Positions 1 through 8,144 are shown, counted from the first letter of the stretch. The stretch: 64,000 nucleotides of DNA from Indioceanicola profundi (GCF_003568845.1 NZ_CP030127.1:886001-950000); one strand, 5' to 3'. A program made the numbers and translations. Notes: generated by a model not told the origin, from the letters alone.

Positions 1-234
1 TTCGCGAAAACGGCGGTAGGCGGAAGATGGCGAACAGATGCCGGTGGCTTTGAGCGCCTGCCACTGACTACCCGTGCGCAGGACAAAGAAGATCGCGTCC
101 ATCGCGGCGCGATCTGGAACCCGCGGATTATGGCAGCCCAGCGGATGCGCTGGACGCTCCGGCAGCAGCGGCTCCATGCGCCACCAGAGCTCATCCGGCA
201 ACCGCCAGCCATCGTCCTGGACCAATCTCCCCAT
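1..234 (-). CDS. IS5-family transposase, N-terminal part (runs off window)
   Basis: The 78 visible codons start at ATG 234 and read MGRLVQDDGWRLPDELWW, followed by an EPLLPERPAHPLGCH-type block, an RAAMDAIFFVLRTG block and a TGICSPSSAYRRF block. This is the DUF4096-type N-terminal domain found in IS5-family transposases of alphaproteobacteria. The DDE catalytic residues lie further downstream, beyond position 1, so it cannot be said whether the enzyme is intact. The frame is open throughout the visible part. Confidence 0.8.
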   Translation of the reverse strand, partial: MGRLVQDDGWRLPDELWWRMEPLLPERPAHPLGCHNPRVPDRAAMDAIFFVLRTGSQWQALKATGICSPSSAYRRFRE

Positions 235-306
235 CGTGACCTCCACCCGTTGAAGAGCAAAAGTCCAACAGCCCAGATACGGCAAGCTCCCTACTGGAAT
301 AGGCTC
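1..306 (-). mobile_element. End of an IS5-type insertion sequence
   Basis: This is the 5' end of an insertion sequence that runs off the left edge of the window. It holds the start of an IS5-type transposase. The proposed outer end is position 306: read on the minus strand, the DNA begins GAGCCTATTCCAGTAGGGAG, and GAG-type ends are typical of IS5 relatives of the IS1031/ISL2 kind. The flanking bases TTA (307-309) fit the 3-bp TNA target duplication of the IS1031 group. The opposite end is outside the window, so neither the inverted repeat nor the duplication can be confirmed. Confidence 0.6.
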
Positions 307-754
307 TTAGCTGAGGAAACTGGTGGCGATTGCCTACCGGGCTCTGACGTCGTTGGTTATACTGGCACATCCCGGGGAATGTGCTGCGCAACTGTGTGGC
401 GGCCTGTATCAAGTCCAGGCTTCTTTGCCATGTGCCGAACTGTCCTGACATGCAAGAGGACGAGGACGCACCGAGCTTCTTCTTCCTTTCCATTCGGCTT
501 ACCGCTCACGTCCAGTGCGCCCGACCCCTTAGACGGGAATACTGGAAGGGGCAGCTCCTTCTTCCAGCATGGATTCCGAGTTTTACATGCCGGGCTGGGA
601 TGTACGCCGTCGCCTCGGATGTAATCCCACGGACTCCATTGCGCTCCCCGCGGCACCATGCGCAATCATTTGACGTGTGCACCCGTCTGCCGAGCTGTCC
701 TGACAAGCAGCTTGAACGGGCCGCGTTGGCGGCCCAGGCAGAGGGGGCTCTTTC
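307..754. other. Non-coding stretch between IS end and the oxidase operon
   Basis: No open frame here looks like a protein: the short frames on both strands are rich in Arg, Ser and Cys and lack any ribosome binding site or family motif. The stretch holds two copies of a TGTCCTGACA motif (separate entry). It must also contain the promoter of the gene starting at 755. A purine-rich GAGGGGGC lies just upstream of that start. Confidence 0.5.
441..705. promoter_or_regulatory. Two copies of TGTCCTGACA upstream of the oxidase operon
   Basis: The 10-mer TGTCCTGACA, itself a TGTC-2-GACA inverted repeat, occurs at 441-450 and 696-705. Both copies sit in a longer similar context (GCCGAACTGTCCTGACATGC and GCCGAGCTGTCCTGACAAGC), 255 bp apart. 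The second ends 50 bp before the first oxidase start. This is a possible activator or repressor site. The regulator is unknown, and the copies could also be remnants of a duplication. Confidence 0.3.
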
Positions 755-1945
755 ATGAAACGGCGTAGTTTTCTTAAGCGCGGTCTGCTGTCAGGGGCGG
801 TGGCGGCTGGCGCCGCTGTATCGCCGCTGGGTCTGCGCCAGGGTTTCGCAGGCGACGATGACGTCCTGGAGGACATCCTGGACGATTTCGAAGGGCCCGA
901 GATCCGTCTCGACATCGACGACGTCAAGCTTGAGCTGATCGATGGCAAGCGGGTGTTCATGTGGGCGTTCGGCCTGCATGACGATGCCCCGACAATCCCC
1001 GGTCCGGTGCTGCGCCTTGAGCAGGGCAAGACCTACCTGTTCGAGATCAGGAACCGGTCCACGTCGCGGCATTCCTTCACCATTCCCGGCATGGTCTCGC
1101 CCGATGGGCTGGCAGTTCATGTCGAACTGGAGGGCAAGGACGACAGCGACAATAGCAGGAAGTCCATCCTGGTCCTGGCCAAGGATTGCGGGGCCTTCCT
1201 GTACCAGGACGCCCTCAACGCTCCGATCGGCCGGGTCATGGGCCTGCACGGCTTCTGTGTCGTCGAACCCAAGGAGAACATTACGGTCGGCAACGGCAAC
1301 ATCCCTTACCCGACCAGCGTCGCGCCGCAGGCGGTGACAAGCCTGTTCGAGACGCTTGGCCTTGAAGGCAGCGTGTTTCCGGGAAATGGCTGGAAGGCCA
1401 AGTCCGATCGCGAACGGGAATGGATTTTCAATTCCGTCGATCCGCGCTGGTGCGACCGGTTCGAACAGGGTCAGGTCGTGAGCGCCGGCGAAGCCACCGA
1501 CTTCAAGCCCCGCTATTTCACGCTGAACGGCAATAGCGGCTATGATGCCGCCCACGACCATGACTGCGTGCCGACAGGAACCATCGGTCAGCCGCTGATC
1601 CTCCGGACCGCGAATGCTGGCCTTGCCTGGCATTCCCCCCATATTCACGGCAACCATGTCTACGAGTTCAGCCGCCGCTCAGCCAAAGGCGAATTGAGGC
1701 TGCACGACAATATCCGCGAGATCGATACCTGGACCATGCCGCCGGGCGAGATCGCTGAACTTCTGCTGCCGTTCAAGATGCCGCCGGATATTCCGCTGTC
1801 CAAACGGCCGCCCAACGCGCAGGAGAAGTTCCCCTACTCGTTTCCCATGCACTGCCACAATGAGATTTCCCAAACCTCCGGCGGCGGCTCCTACCCGATG
1901 GGGCTGGTCACCGATTGGGTGATCACGGGTCCGTACAAGGGCTGA
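755..1945 (+). CDS. Multicopper oxidase-like protein with Tat signal (C-terminal copper half retained)
   Basis: The 396-residue protein starts with a twin-arginine signal (MKRRSFLKRG, then a hydrophobic stretch and an Ala-rich cleavage region), so it should be exported folded by Tat. Two cupredoxin domains can be made out. In the C-terminal one the ligand blocks HSPHIHGNH (His293, 296, 298) and MHCHNE (His366, Cys367, His368) are present. They correspond to the HxxHxH and HCH blocks of laccases. In the N-terminal domain the expected HWH and HPH blocks are absent; the equivalents read SRHSFTIPG and GRVMGLHG. The second type-1 His after HCH is also replaced by Ser. The protein therefore carries only half of a trinuclear site. 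The next gene, 33 bp downstream, has the opposite half. It may be one subunit of a heteromeric oxidase. A catalytically dead copper-binding protein is the alternative. Confidence 0.85.
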   Translation: MKRRSFLKRGLLSGAVAAGAAVSPLGLRQGFAGDDDVLEDILDDFEGPEIRLDIDDVKLELIDGKRVFMWAFGLHDDAPTIPGPVLRLEQGKTYLFEIRNRSTSRHSFTIPGMVSPDGLAVHVELEGKDDSDNSRKSILVLAKDCGAFLYQDALNAPIGRVMGLHGFCVVEPKENITVGNGNIPYPTSVAPQAVTSLFETLGLEGSVFPGNGWKAKSDREREWIFNSVDPRWCDRFEQGQVVSAGEATDFKPRYFTLNGNSGYDAAHDHDCVPTGTIGQPLILRTANAGLAWHSPHIHGNHVYEFSRRSAKGELRLHDNIREIDTWTMPPGEIAELLLPFKMPPDIPLSKRPPNAQEKFPYSFPMHCHNEISQTSGGGSYPMGLVTDWVITGPYKG

Positions 1946-1978
1946 TCCGCGCAACAGACCGCGCCAACGAGGACAATC

Positions 1979-3028
1979 ATGACCGACATCATCATCTCGC
2001 ATCCTGCGCACGATCCGGCGGCATTCGACGAGTTCGGCTGCCATGTCTATGCCGCCAGCCCGTCCACGCCCGACAAGCTGACGCCGACCAAGAGGTTCTT
2101 CCGCCAGGTATCCAGCTGGAACGTCACCATGGCGGATGGCAAGAGCGTGCCGTTCTGGGGGTTCAAGGACCCGAACGTCAGCGGCAGCGACAGCCCCTGG
2201 CCGTCCAAGATCATCCGCGTGAATGTCGGCGACATCGTTCATTGCAACATGAAGCCGTCCAAGGGCACCCATACCATCCATTGGCACGGGATCGAACCGA
2301 CCCCGATGAATGATGGCGTCGGCCACACCTCCTTCGAGGTGAAGAGCGAATATACCTATCAGTGGCAGGCTTCTACGGCGGGCACCTATTTCTATCACTG
2401 CCACAAGAACACCGTGCTGCACTTCGAAATGGGCATGTACGGCATACTGATCGTGGACCCGAAGTCCAAGACCAAGAAGCTTTACGATCCGGAGGAGGGC
2501 GACAAACTTGGCGACGCCACCATCCCTGCCCGCTATCCGGCATATGACGCCGAGGGCATCTGGTGCTTTGACGATGTCGACCCCCGCTGGCACTTGTACG
2601 ACCACGATGCCGGCATCTGCGGCGAAGACATCGGCATGGACCGGTTCGAGCCGAAGTATTTCCTGTGCAGCGGCGTGCCGAGCAACAAGACGCTCACCGA
2701 CTCCCGCACGCTAGTAAAGGCCAAGGCCGGCAGCCCTGTGCTGTTGCGCATCGTCAATGCATCCTACAGCGAGCTGCGGATCACTTTCCCGAAGGATGTT
2801 CTGGTCGCTGAAGAGGACGGCCGCGTTTTCCGCACCAATCCCCTCAGGGGGAACTTCTCCAAGCCGTTCTGGACCAGAACGCTGAACCTGAGCACCGCCC
2901 AACGGTATTCCGTCTTCCTGGACGCGCCCGCGGCCGGCAGGTCGTGTGACGTGAAGACCGAGTTCCTGCACTGGTGCGACTACAACCGGGTCCAGGGCAC
3001 GGTCACAACCCGGGTGCTGGGCACCTGA
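1979..3028 (+). CDS. Multicopper oxidase-like protein without signal peptide (N-terminal copper half retained)
   Basis: This 349-residue cupredoxin protein starts at an ATG preceded by GAGG. The first domain has HTIHWH (His98, 101, 103) and YHCHKNTVLHFEMGM (His140, Cys141, His142, His148, Met151 or 153). That is a full type-1 copper set plus the two HxH pairs that one domain gives to a trinuclear centre. The second domain has no HxxHxH or HCH block; its end reads EFLHWCDYNRVQG. The protein begins MTDIIISHPAHDP, with no signal peptide or membrane segment, although copper oxidases of this kind normally act outside the cytoplasm. Co-export with the Tat-signalled neighbour is the likely answer. 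Some similarity to the type-1 domain of two-domain laccases and NirK is visible. The physiological substrate cannot be read from sequence. Confidence 0.85.
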   Translation: MTDIIISHPAHDPAAFDEFGCHVYAASPSTPDKLTPTKRFFRQVSSWNVTMADGKSVPFWGFKDPNVSGSDSPWPSKIIRVNVGDIVHCNMKPSKGTHTIHWHGIEPTPMNDGVGHTSFEVKSEYTYQWQASTAGTYFYHCHKNTVLHFEMGMYGILIVDPKSKTKKLYDPEEGDKLGDATIPARYPAYDAEGIWCFDDVDPRWHLYDHDAGICGEDIGMDRFEPKYFLCSGVPSNKTLTDSRTLVKAKAGSPVLLRIVNASYSELRITFPKDVLVAEEDGRVFRTNPLRGNFSKPFWTRTLNLSTAQRYSVFLDAPAAGRSCDVKTEFLHWCDYNRVQGTVTTRVLGT

Positions 3029-3070
3029 CCCGCCCGGCAGGACGGGACGAAAACCGAAGAGGAGGAAGAG

Positions 3071-3880
3071 ATGAAGGTCGCGCTGTCGGTTGCCGCTGTT
3101 TGTGCGCTCGGGCTTGTCGGGGCTGCAGCATTGCCGCAAGGGCTGATCCCCGGTTGGGGATCAGCCTCCGAGCAGGTTGAAGCTGCCGGAACAACCGCCC
3201 ACGGTCATGAAGAACGGGAACACCGCAGCGCGGCCCGTGAAGAGCTGGAGCGTCAGGGGATCACCGTCAAGAACGGCGGAGCCAAGGTCACCAGGATCGA
3301 GCCGGAAACGGGCTACAGCCATGGGCATTGGCCGGAACCGTCGAGCCTTGGCGGCGACTTCTCACTGGTCACGCACAAGGGGCAGCCGGTGACGCTGGAC
3401 AGCTTCAAGGGCAAACCCAGCGTGATCTTCTTCGGATATGCGAAGTGCGACGATATCTGCCCCTTCAGCGTGCAGCTGATGGGCGCGGCCCTGGATGCCA
3501 TGCCGGACAAGGGAGAGGCGATCAACGCCCTTTTCGTCAGCTTCGACCAGAAATACGAGACGCGGGAAGATCTGGCCCGCTTCATGGCCAAATCGCATCC
3601 CAAGCTGGTCGGGCTGACCGGCACCCGCGCCCAGGTCCATGAAGTGTCGGCCAAGTTCAAGGTCCACCGGGAAATGATGCCGCATGTCATGTGGAAGAGC
3701 GCGGACGAGCCGGGCTGGCGGCATACGTCGCACTACTACCTGCTCTCCGCGGAAGGGAATGTGGTCGACTATGTCTACCCCACCATCTCGCCCGAAGAGT
3801 TGGCGCAGAAGCTGACTGATCTGGCGAACGGCATCATGCCGGTGCCCAAGGTGACGGCAGCCAATACGGCGCAGCATTAA
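3071..3880 (+). CDS. SCO1/SenC-family copper chaperone
   Basis: The 269-residue protein has an N-terminal hydrophobic segment (about residues 3-25), then a His-rich stretch (HGHEEREH) and a thioredoxin-like SCO domain. The copper-binding CxxxC is AKCDDICPF (Cys126, Cys130), and the distal His lies in RHTSHYY (His218 or 221). SCO proteins deliver Cu(I), usually to the CuA site of cytochrome oxidase. Here the gene follows two copper oxidase genes, and no oxidase subunit of the respiratory type is nearby, so the oxidases are the likely clients. The start is supported by GAGGAGGAAGAG directly upstream. Confidence 0.9.
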   Translation: MKVALSVAAVCALGLVGAAALPQGLIPGWGSASEQVEAAGTTAHGHEEREHRSAAREELERQGITVKNGGAKVTRIEPETGYSHGHWPEPSSLGGDFSLVTHKGQPVTLDSFKGKPSVIFFGYAKCDDICPFSVQLMGAALDAMPDKGEAINALFVSFDQKYETREDLARFMAKSHPKLVGLTGTRAQVHEVSAKFKVHREMMPHVMWKSADEPGWRHTSHYYLLSAEGNVVDYVYPTISPEELAQKLTDLANGIMPVPKVTAANTAQH

Positions 3881-3948
3881 CAGTCGATTTGGGCGGAGGC
3901 TCCCGTCTGGCGCGCTCCGCCCCGAACCTTCCGCACTGGGGAATGGAA

Positions 3949-4122
3949 ATGGGCAATATCGGCATCTGGCAGATCGTATTGGTTCTTCTGGTTTTCATGC
4001 TGCTCTTCGGTGCGGGCAAGCTTCCGCAGGTCGCAGCCGATCTCGCCAAGGGCGTGCGCGGCTTTAAGCGGGAACTCAATGGCGGCGAAGAAGCGGCCGC
4101 CGACAATGTGAAGCAGTCCTGA
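3949..4122 (+). CDS. tatA: TatA/TatE-type twin-arginine translocase component
   Basis: This is a short protein of 57 residues: MGNIGIWQ, then one membrane helix (VLVLLVFMLLFGAG type), the LFGAGKLPQ hinge and an amphipathic helix with KGVRGFKREL, ending in a charged tail. That is the TatA/E signature. ATG 3949 is preferred because GGGGA lies six bases upstream; an in-frame ATG at 3943 would sit on top of it. No tatB or tatC lies beside it, so it is a stand-alone TatA. Its place in the oxidase operon suggests extra Tat capacity for the Tat-signalled oxidase upstream. Confidence 0.85.
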   Translation: MGNIGIWQIVLVLLVFMLLFGAGKLPQVAADLAKGVRGFKRELNGGEEAAADNVKQS

Positions 4123-4150
4123 GGGCGGACCTGAACGTTCTCAGGCCCTC
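4121..4150 (+). terminator. Hairpin after tatA
   Basis: GAGGG and CCCTC arms (4121-4125 and 4146-4150) flank an inner CCTGA/TCAGG stem, starting at the tatA stop codon. No T-run follows; the next bases are CTATAGTTCGTATAGTACC, which contain TATAGT elements that could be part of a promoter for the genes after it. It could be a terminator or an attenuating or stabilising hairpin. Confidence 0.4.
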
Positions 4151-4246
4151 CTATAGTTCGTATAGTACCGAATGCCGCTGGACAGGCCCCGCCCTTCGAC
4201 CTTTCATGGCCTCATGAACCGCCGCCCCCCCATATCCCGAAACACC

Positions 4247-4678
4247 ATGCGCAAGGCTGCCCACTGGCTGCTGCTTTGCGCGTTGATGGTCCAGGCCTGG
4301 GTGCCGGCAGGCTTCATGCCCGATATCGGCCGCTTGGCCGAAGGAGGGTTCCCCCTGGTCCTCTGCACCAGGATCATCCAGTCCGGTTCCGCACAAGAAA
4401 GCGCCGTGGCCGCGGACCATGACCATGGTCCGGACATGCATGCCGGCCATCATGACGCCGGTCATGCACCGGCGGAGATGGCGCCGGTCGGTCCCTGCCC
4501 GTTTGCCACCATGGCCGGGGCCGCGCTGCCGGTTCTGCTCTATGCGCTTCTTCTGCTGGTGGTCTGGCCGCGCTCACCGGTTCCAAAACCGCCCCGCACG
4601 GATGTGCGCCGCCCGCTTGCCCGTAGTGCGGACTGCCTCGCCCGCGGACCGCCCGGTCCGGCAGTTTCGGTCGCCTGA
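4247..4678 (+). CDS. DUF2946-type His/Met-rich membrane-associated protein
   Basis: The 143-residue protein has an N-terminal hydrophobic helix (AAHWLLLCALMVQAWVPAG), a His/Met/Asp-rich loop (HDHGPDMHAGHHDAGHAP), a GPCPFA block, a second hydrophobic helix and a basic tail. This layout matches DUF2946-type proteins, which in proteobacteria tend to lie beside TonB-dependent copper receptors and PepSY proteins, exactly as here. The loop looks suited to binding copper. ATG 4247 was chosen because it puts MRKAAHW directly before the helix; in-frame starts at 4214 and 4172 are possible. The function of the family is not established. Confidence 0.65.
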   Translation: MRKAAHWLLLCALMVQAWVPAGFMPDIGRLAEGGFPLVLCTRIIQSGSAQESAVAADHDHGPDMHAGHHDAGHAPAEMAPVGPCPFATMAGAALPVLLYALLLLVVWPRSPVPKPPRTDVRRPLARSADCLARGPPGPAVSVA

Positions 4679-4841
4679 GCCGGCCACCGGCAGGATCTGC
4701 CCCGGCAGACACCCGGCCGCCCGCCTGCCTCGGCTGCGATCCCCATGACAGCCACCAAGCACCCGGCCTTTCAGCGCTGGCGCACGATGCCGCGCGCGGC
4801 GGGCTGTGTGCACCCTGGGTATCCCACCGTGCGAGACTGCG

Positions 4842-6887
4842 ATGACTTCCCGACCGCATCTGTTCCTGCGGGCTTCACTGGCCGTTCTAGGCCTGAGCCT
4901 CACCACGCCGGCCCGCGCCGAAACACCCCCACGTACGGCCGCATCGGCCAACGACGCGTCCTTCATCATCGATGAGCTTATCGTGACCGGGTCGCGCATC
5001 CGGTCCAGCGCCAACGTCTTTACCTCTGTCGACGCCATCGGCGCTGACCAGATCGAAAGGCAGAGTGTCGACAATGCGTGGGAACTGCTGGGCCGTATGC
5101 CGGGCGTCCTGCTCACCGATTTCAACCAGGGCACGACCTCCGGCAAGTTTTCGTTCCGCGGTTTCAACGGCGAAGGCGAGATCAATGCCGTTAAGCTGCT
5201 GATCGACGGCATTCCCAGCAACAGCAATGACGGCAACATGCCGTTCATCGACATGGTGTTCCCGCTGGAGCTGGAATCCATCGAGACCGTCCGCGGGACC
5301 ACCGATCCCCGCTGGGGCATCTACAACATCGCCGGCAGCGCCGACATGCGCACCAGGACCGGCGGCGACTATCTGCTGGCCCGCCTGACCGGCGGCAGCT
5401 ACGGCACTGCAGAGGCGCAGGTCGTCGCCGGGGCCGAGGCCGGCGGGTTGAGCCAGAACTATATGTCCGCTTATCGGCAATCCAACGGCTACCGCGACCA
5501 TGCGGAATTCGACCGGGTTAGCGCAGCCGGCAAGTGGTTCTACGCGTTGAACGGCGGCGCGACCAGGATCGGGGCCATCGCACGCTACGCGCAGAACAGA
5601 GCGGAGGAGCCGGGCTATCTGACATTCGAGGATTCCAGAACGACGCCGCAGCTTTCCTACCCCTTTTCGGAGACGGATGGCGGGCGACGGCACCTCGGCC
5701 AGTTCAGCCTGCATCTGGACGCCGACATTACCGATGAGTTGGATGCATCCGCCAAAGCCTATGTGAACCGCTTCAAGGACCGGCGCTGGGTTCAGTTCTC
5801 AGCCGATGTCGCCCAGCAGGAGCGGATTGCCGACGAGTGGCATTGGGGCGGCGTTGCGGCCGTGCACTACACGCCCTCGATCAGCTTCCTGCACGGTCTG
5901 ACCATTGAGGGCGGTGGAGACTTCCAGATCCAGGAGAATGAAAGCCTGCGCTATCTCACCGCCCAGCGGGAGCGCACGCGTCAGACCCGCGATCAGAGTT
6001 TCGATTTCGACATCTATGGCGGTTATGTGCAGGCCGTTATCGAACCTGTCAGCTTTCTGAAGATCGGCCCGGCCTACAGGATCGACGTGCTCGACGGCTC
6101 CTTCCGGGACGGTCTGACCGGTGGGCGCTACGAGATCAACGACTATGGCGTCATCGAGCAGCCGAAGCTGAGCGCCGCGCTCACGCCCATCGATGGCATC
6201 GTGCTCTACGGCAACTGGGGACGCACCTTCCAGACCGGCGTCGGATCGGGCGCCTACAAGGTCCCACCGCGCACCGCCGATCTGGAACCGTCAATCAACG
6301 AGGGCTGGGAAGCGGGCGTCAAGCTCACCCATGGCGACTGGGTGGAAACGCGTTTGGCCTATTGGGAGCAGACAGCCTCCGGCGAGGTGCGGCGGCGCTT
6401 GAACGACCCGCTCGGCGATTTCGACAATCTTGGCCGTACGAAGCGGGAGGGCATCGATGCACAGATCAACCTCCACCCGTGGGAGGCGGTCGAGCTATGG
6501 CTTGCCTATGCGTGGCAGCGCGCCCTGATCGTGGAGCCGGACCCGGCCTCCCCGGCCACCCGCGGCAACCGGATCGACCATGTTCCGGCGCACCTCGTCT
6601 CGGGCGGGGTGGATGTCCAGGTCACGCCCTTGCTGCGCCTCTCCCTCTGGGGAAACGGGCAGAGCAGCTACTATCTGGAGCAGACGAATACGGCGGGACG
6701 GTTCGGCGACTACGTCCTGCTGCATGTCGAGGCGGCGTACCGGATCAGCGAATCCCTCGAGGCATCCATCCAGGTCAAGAACCTGACGAACACCTACTAC
6801 GGATATGTCTGGTGGGACGGCGCGCAGAGCCTGCACTCGCCGGGCGACCGGCGGGCCGTCTACGGCACCCTTGGCCTTCGGTTCTGA
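4842..6887 (+). CDS. TonB-dependent outer-membrane receptor
   Basis: The 681-residue protein has a signal peptide ending TTPARAE, a short TonB-box-like region around IDELIVTGSRI, a plug domain (roughly residues 40-150, with FSFRGFNGEGE and IETVRGTTDPRWG) and a beta-barrel ending in the aromatic residue of GTLGLRF, as expected for outer-membrane insertion. ATG 4842 is chosen because it heads the signal peptide (MTSRPHLFLR); the frame is open further upstream. The ligand is not readable from sequence. The DUF2946 and PepSY neighbours and the copper genes upstream suggest copper or a copper chelate; a siderophore is the alternative. Confidence 0.9.
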   Translation: MTSRPHLFLRASLAVLGLSLTTPARAETPPRTAASANDASFIIDELIVTGSRIRSSANVFTSVDAIGADQIERQSVDNAWELLGRMPGVLLTDFNQGTTSGKFSFRGFNGEGEINAVKLLIDGIPSNSNDGNMPFIDMVFPLELESIETVRGTTDPRWGIYNIAGSADMRTRTGGDYLLARLTGGSYGTAEAQVVAGAEAGGLSQNYMSAYRQSNGYRDHAEFDRVSAAGKWFYALNGGATRIGAIARYAQNRAEEPGYLTFEDSRTTPQLSYPFSETDGGRRHLGQFSLHLDADITDELDASAKAYVNRFKDRRWVQFSADVAQQERIADEWHWGGVAAVHYTPSISFLHGLTIEGGGDFQIQENESLRYLTAQRERTRQTRDQSFDFDIYGGYVQAVIEPVSFLKIGPAYRIDVLDGSFRDGLTGGRYEINDYGVIEQPKLSAALTPIDGIVLYGNWGRTFQTGVGSGAYKVPPRTADLEPSINEGWEAGVKLTHGDWVETRLAYWEQTASGEVRRRLNDPLGDFDNLGRTKREGIDAQINLHPWEAVELWLAYAWQRALIVEPDPASPATRGNRIDHVPAHLVSGGVDVQVTPLLRLSLWGNGQSSYYLEQTNTAGRFGDYVLLHVEAAYRISESLEASIQVKNLTNTYYGYVWWDGAQSLHSPGDRRAVYGTLGLRF

Positions 6888-6899
6888 CGGGAGACAGAG

Positions 6900-8144
6900 A
6901 TGAAACCCTGTTCCGTCGATGGCAAATCCGCTACGCCGCGCCGCTGGTTGCGCAGCTTCTGGCGTCTGGCCCACCTTTATCTCGGCCTGTCGACTGGCGC
7001 CTTGTTCGTCCTGGCCGGAATCACCGGCAGCATTCTGGTCTATTACGTCGAGATCGACCGCTGGCTGAACCCCGAGATACGGGCCGTGGCGTCCAATGCC
7101 CGCCCTTCCTCCTACGAGGACGTGTTCCGTGCTCTTCAGCAGTCTGCGCCCGAGCGAATCGGCGCATGGCGCATCGAAGTGACGGAAAGCGGCGGGGCCA
7201 TTCCCGTACGCTTCTACAAGCCGTCGGAGAGGGCCGGACACGGCTTCAGCCCCTTGATGGCCTGGGTCGATCCGGAAACGCTGGAGGTGGTGCGCAGCAC
7301 CTTCTGGGGCGACTACGCCATGACCTGGATCTACGACCTGCACTTCCGCCTGCTCCTGGGACCGGCAGGGGCCACCATCATGGGGATCGCGGGGCTGGTC
7401 CTGTTGGTTCTGATGCTGAGCGGCGTGTATCTCTGGTGGCCCGCTAGAGGGAAATGGCTGTCCGGCCTGACGGTCAAGGCCAGGACGTCGCCGCAACGAC
7501 GGATCTATGACATCCACAAGGTAACGGGCGTGTACGGGCTGGCGGTGCTGCTGGTCCTTGTCCTGACGGGCGTGGTGCTGAGCCTGCCCGGAACAGTGCG
7601 CCCGCTTCTGGACCGGATGTCCCCCCTGCACGCGCCCTCGGCCGTGTCGCAATGGGTGCCTGGGGCGGAGCGGATCGCGGTGGACATGGCTATGCGCATC
7701 GCGCAGGCGCGGTTCCCGGGGGCCGAGCTGGCATGGATCGAGACTCCGGCCGGCCCCAACGGAACCTTCCGCATCAATCTCTGGCAGGAGGGAGAGCCGA
7801 GCCGGCGCTTCCCGCGCACCAATGTCTGGATCGATCCGTCCTCCGGTCACATCCTGGATGTGCGCGACGGCCGCAATGATAGTGCAGGCGATACCCTGCT
7901 CGCCTGGATGCACCCGCTGCACAGCGGGGAGGCGTTCGGTACAGCGGGCCGTTTGCTGATCCTGCTGTCCGGCATCCTGCCGGTGCTGCTGTTCGCGACC
8001 GGCTTGGTCCGGTGGCGGCAGAAGCAGGACGGTCGCAGCACTGCCCGCCTGAAGTCCGTCGCATCCGAGGTCCGGCCGAAGTCGCACCGCGGTCCAGAAA
8101 TCCGTGCTTCTGTCACCCCCGAACAGGCTTCCCAAGCGGGTTAG
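6900..8144 (+). CDS. PepSY-associated membrane protein
   Basis: The 414-residue protein has about four membrane helices: near residues 25-50 (LAHLYLGLSTGALFVLAG), 155-180, 205-230 (HKVTGVYGLAVLLVLVLTG) and 360-385. A periplasmic PepSY-type region lies between the first two. The His-containing helix motifs (HLYLGL, HKVTGVYG, HPLHSGEAFG) are typical of the PepSY_TM family, whose members are often next to TonB receptors and are thought to be inner-membrane reductases for imported metal complexes. It starts 13 bp after the receptor stop with GGGAG upstream, so the two are co-transcribed. Confidence 0.85.
   Translation: MKPCSVDGKSATPRRWLRSFWRLAHLYLGLSTGALFVLAGITGSILVYYVEIDRWLNPEIRAVASNARPSSYEDVFRALQQSAPERIGAWRIEVTESGGAIPVRFYKPSERAGHGFSPLMAWVDPETLEVVRSTFWGDYAMTWIYDLHFRLLLGPAGATIMGIAGLVLLVLMLSGVYLWWPARGKWLSGLTVKARTSPQRRIYDIHKVTGVYGLAVLLVLVLTGVVLSLPGTVRPLLDRMSPLHAPSAVSQWVPGAERIAVDMAMRIAQARFPGAELAWIETPAGPNGTFRINLWQEGEPSRRFPRTNVWIDPSSGHILDVRDGRNDSAGDTLLAWMHPLHSGEAFGTAGRLLILLSGILPVLLFATGLVRWRQKQDGRSTARLKSVASEVRPKSHRGPEIRASVTPEQASQAG

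Noticed and set aside
755..3028. One oxidase gene split by a frameshift into two
   Set aside because: Each part has its own two cupredoxin domains, its own start codon with a purine-rich site and a normal stop, and a 33-bp gap lies between them. The two are parallel copies, not halves of one chain.
4679..4841. Cobalamin riboswitch upstream of the TonB receptor
   Set aside because: A CAGCCACC stretch resembles the B12 box slightly, but the other conserved segments are missing.
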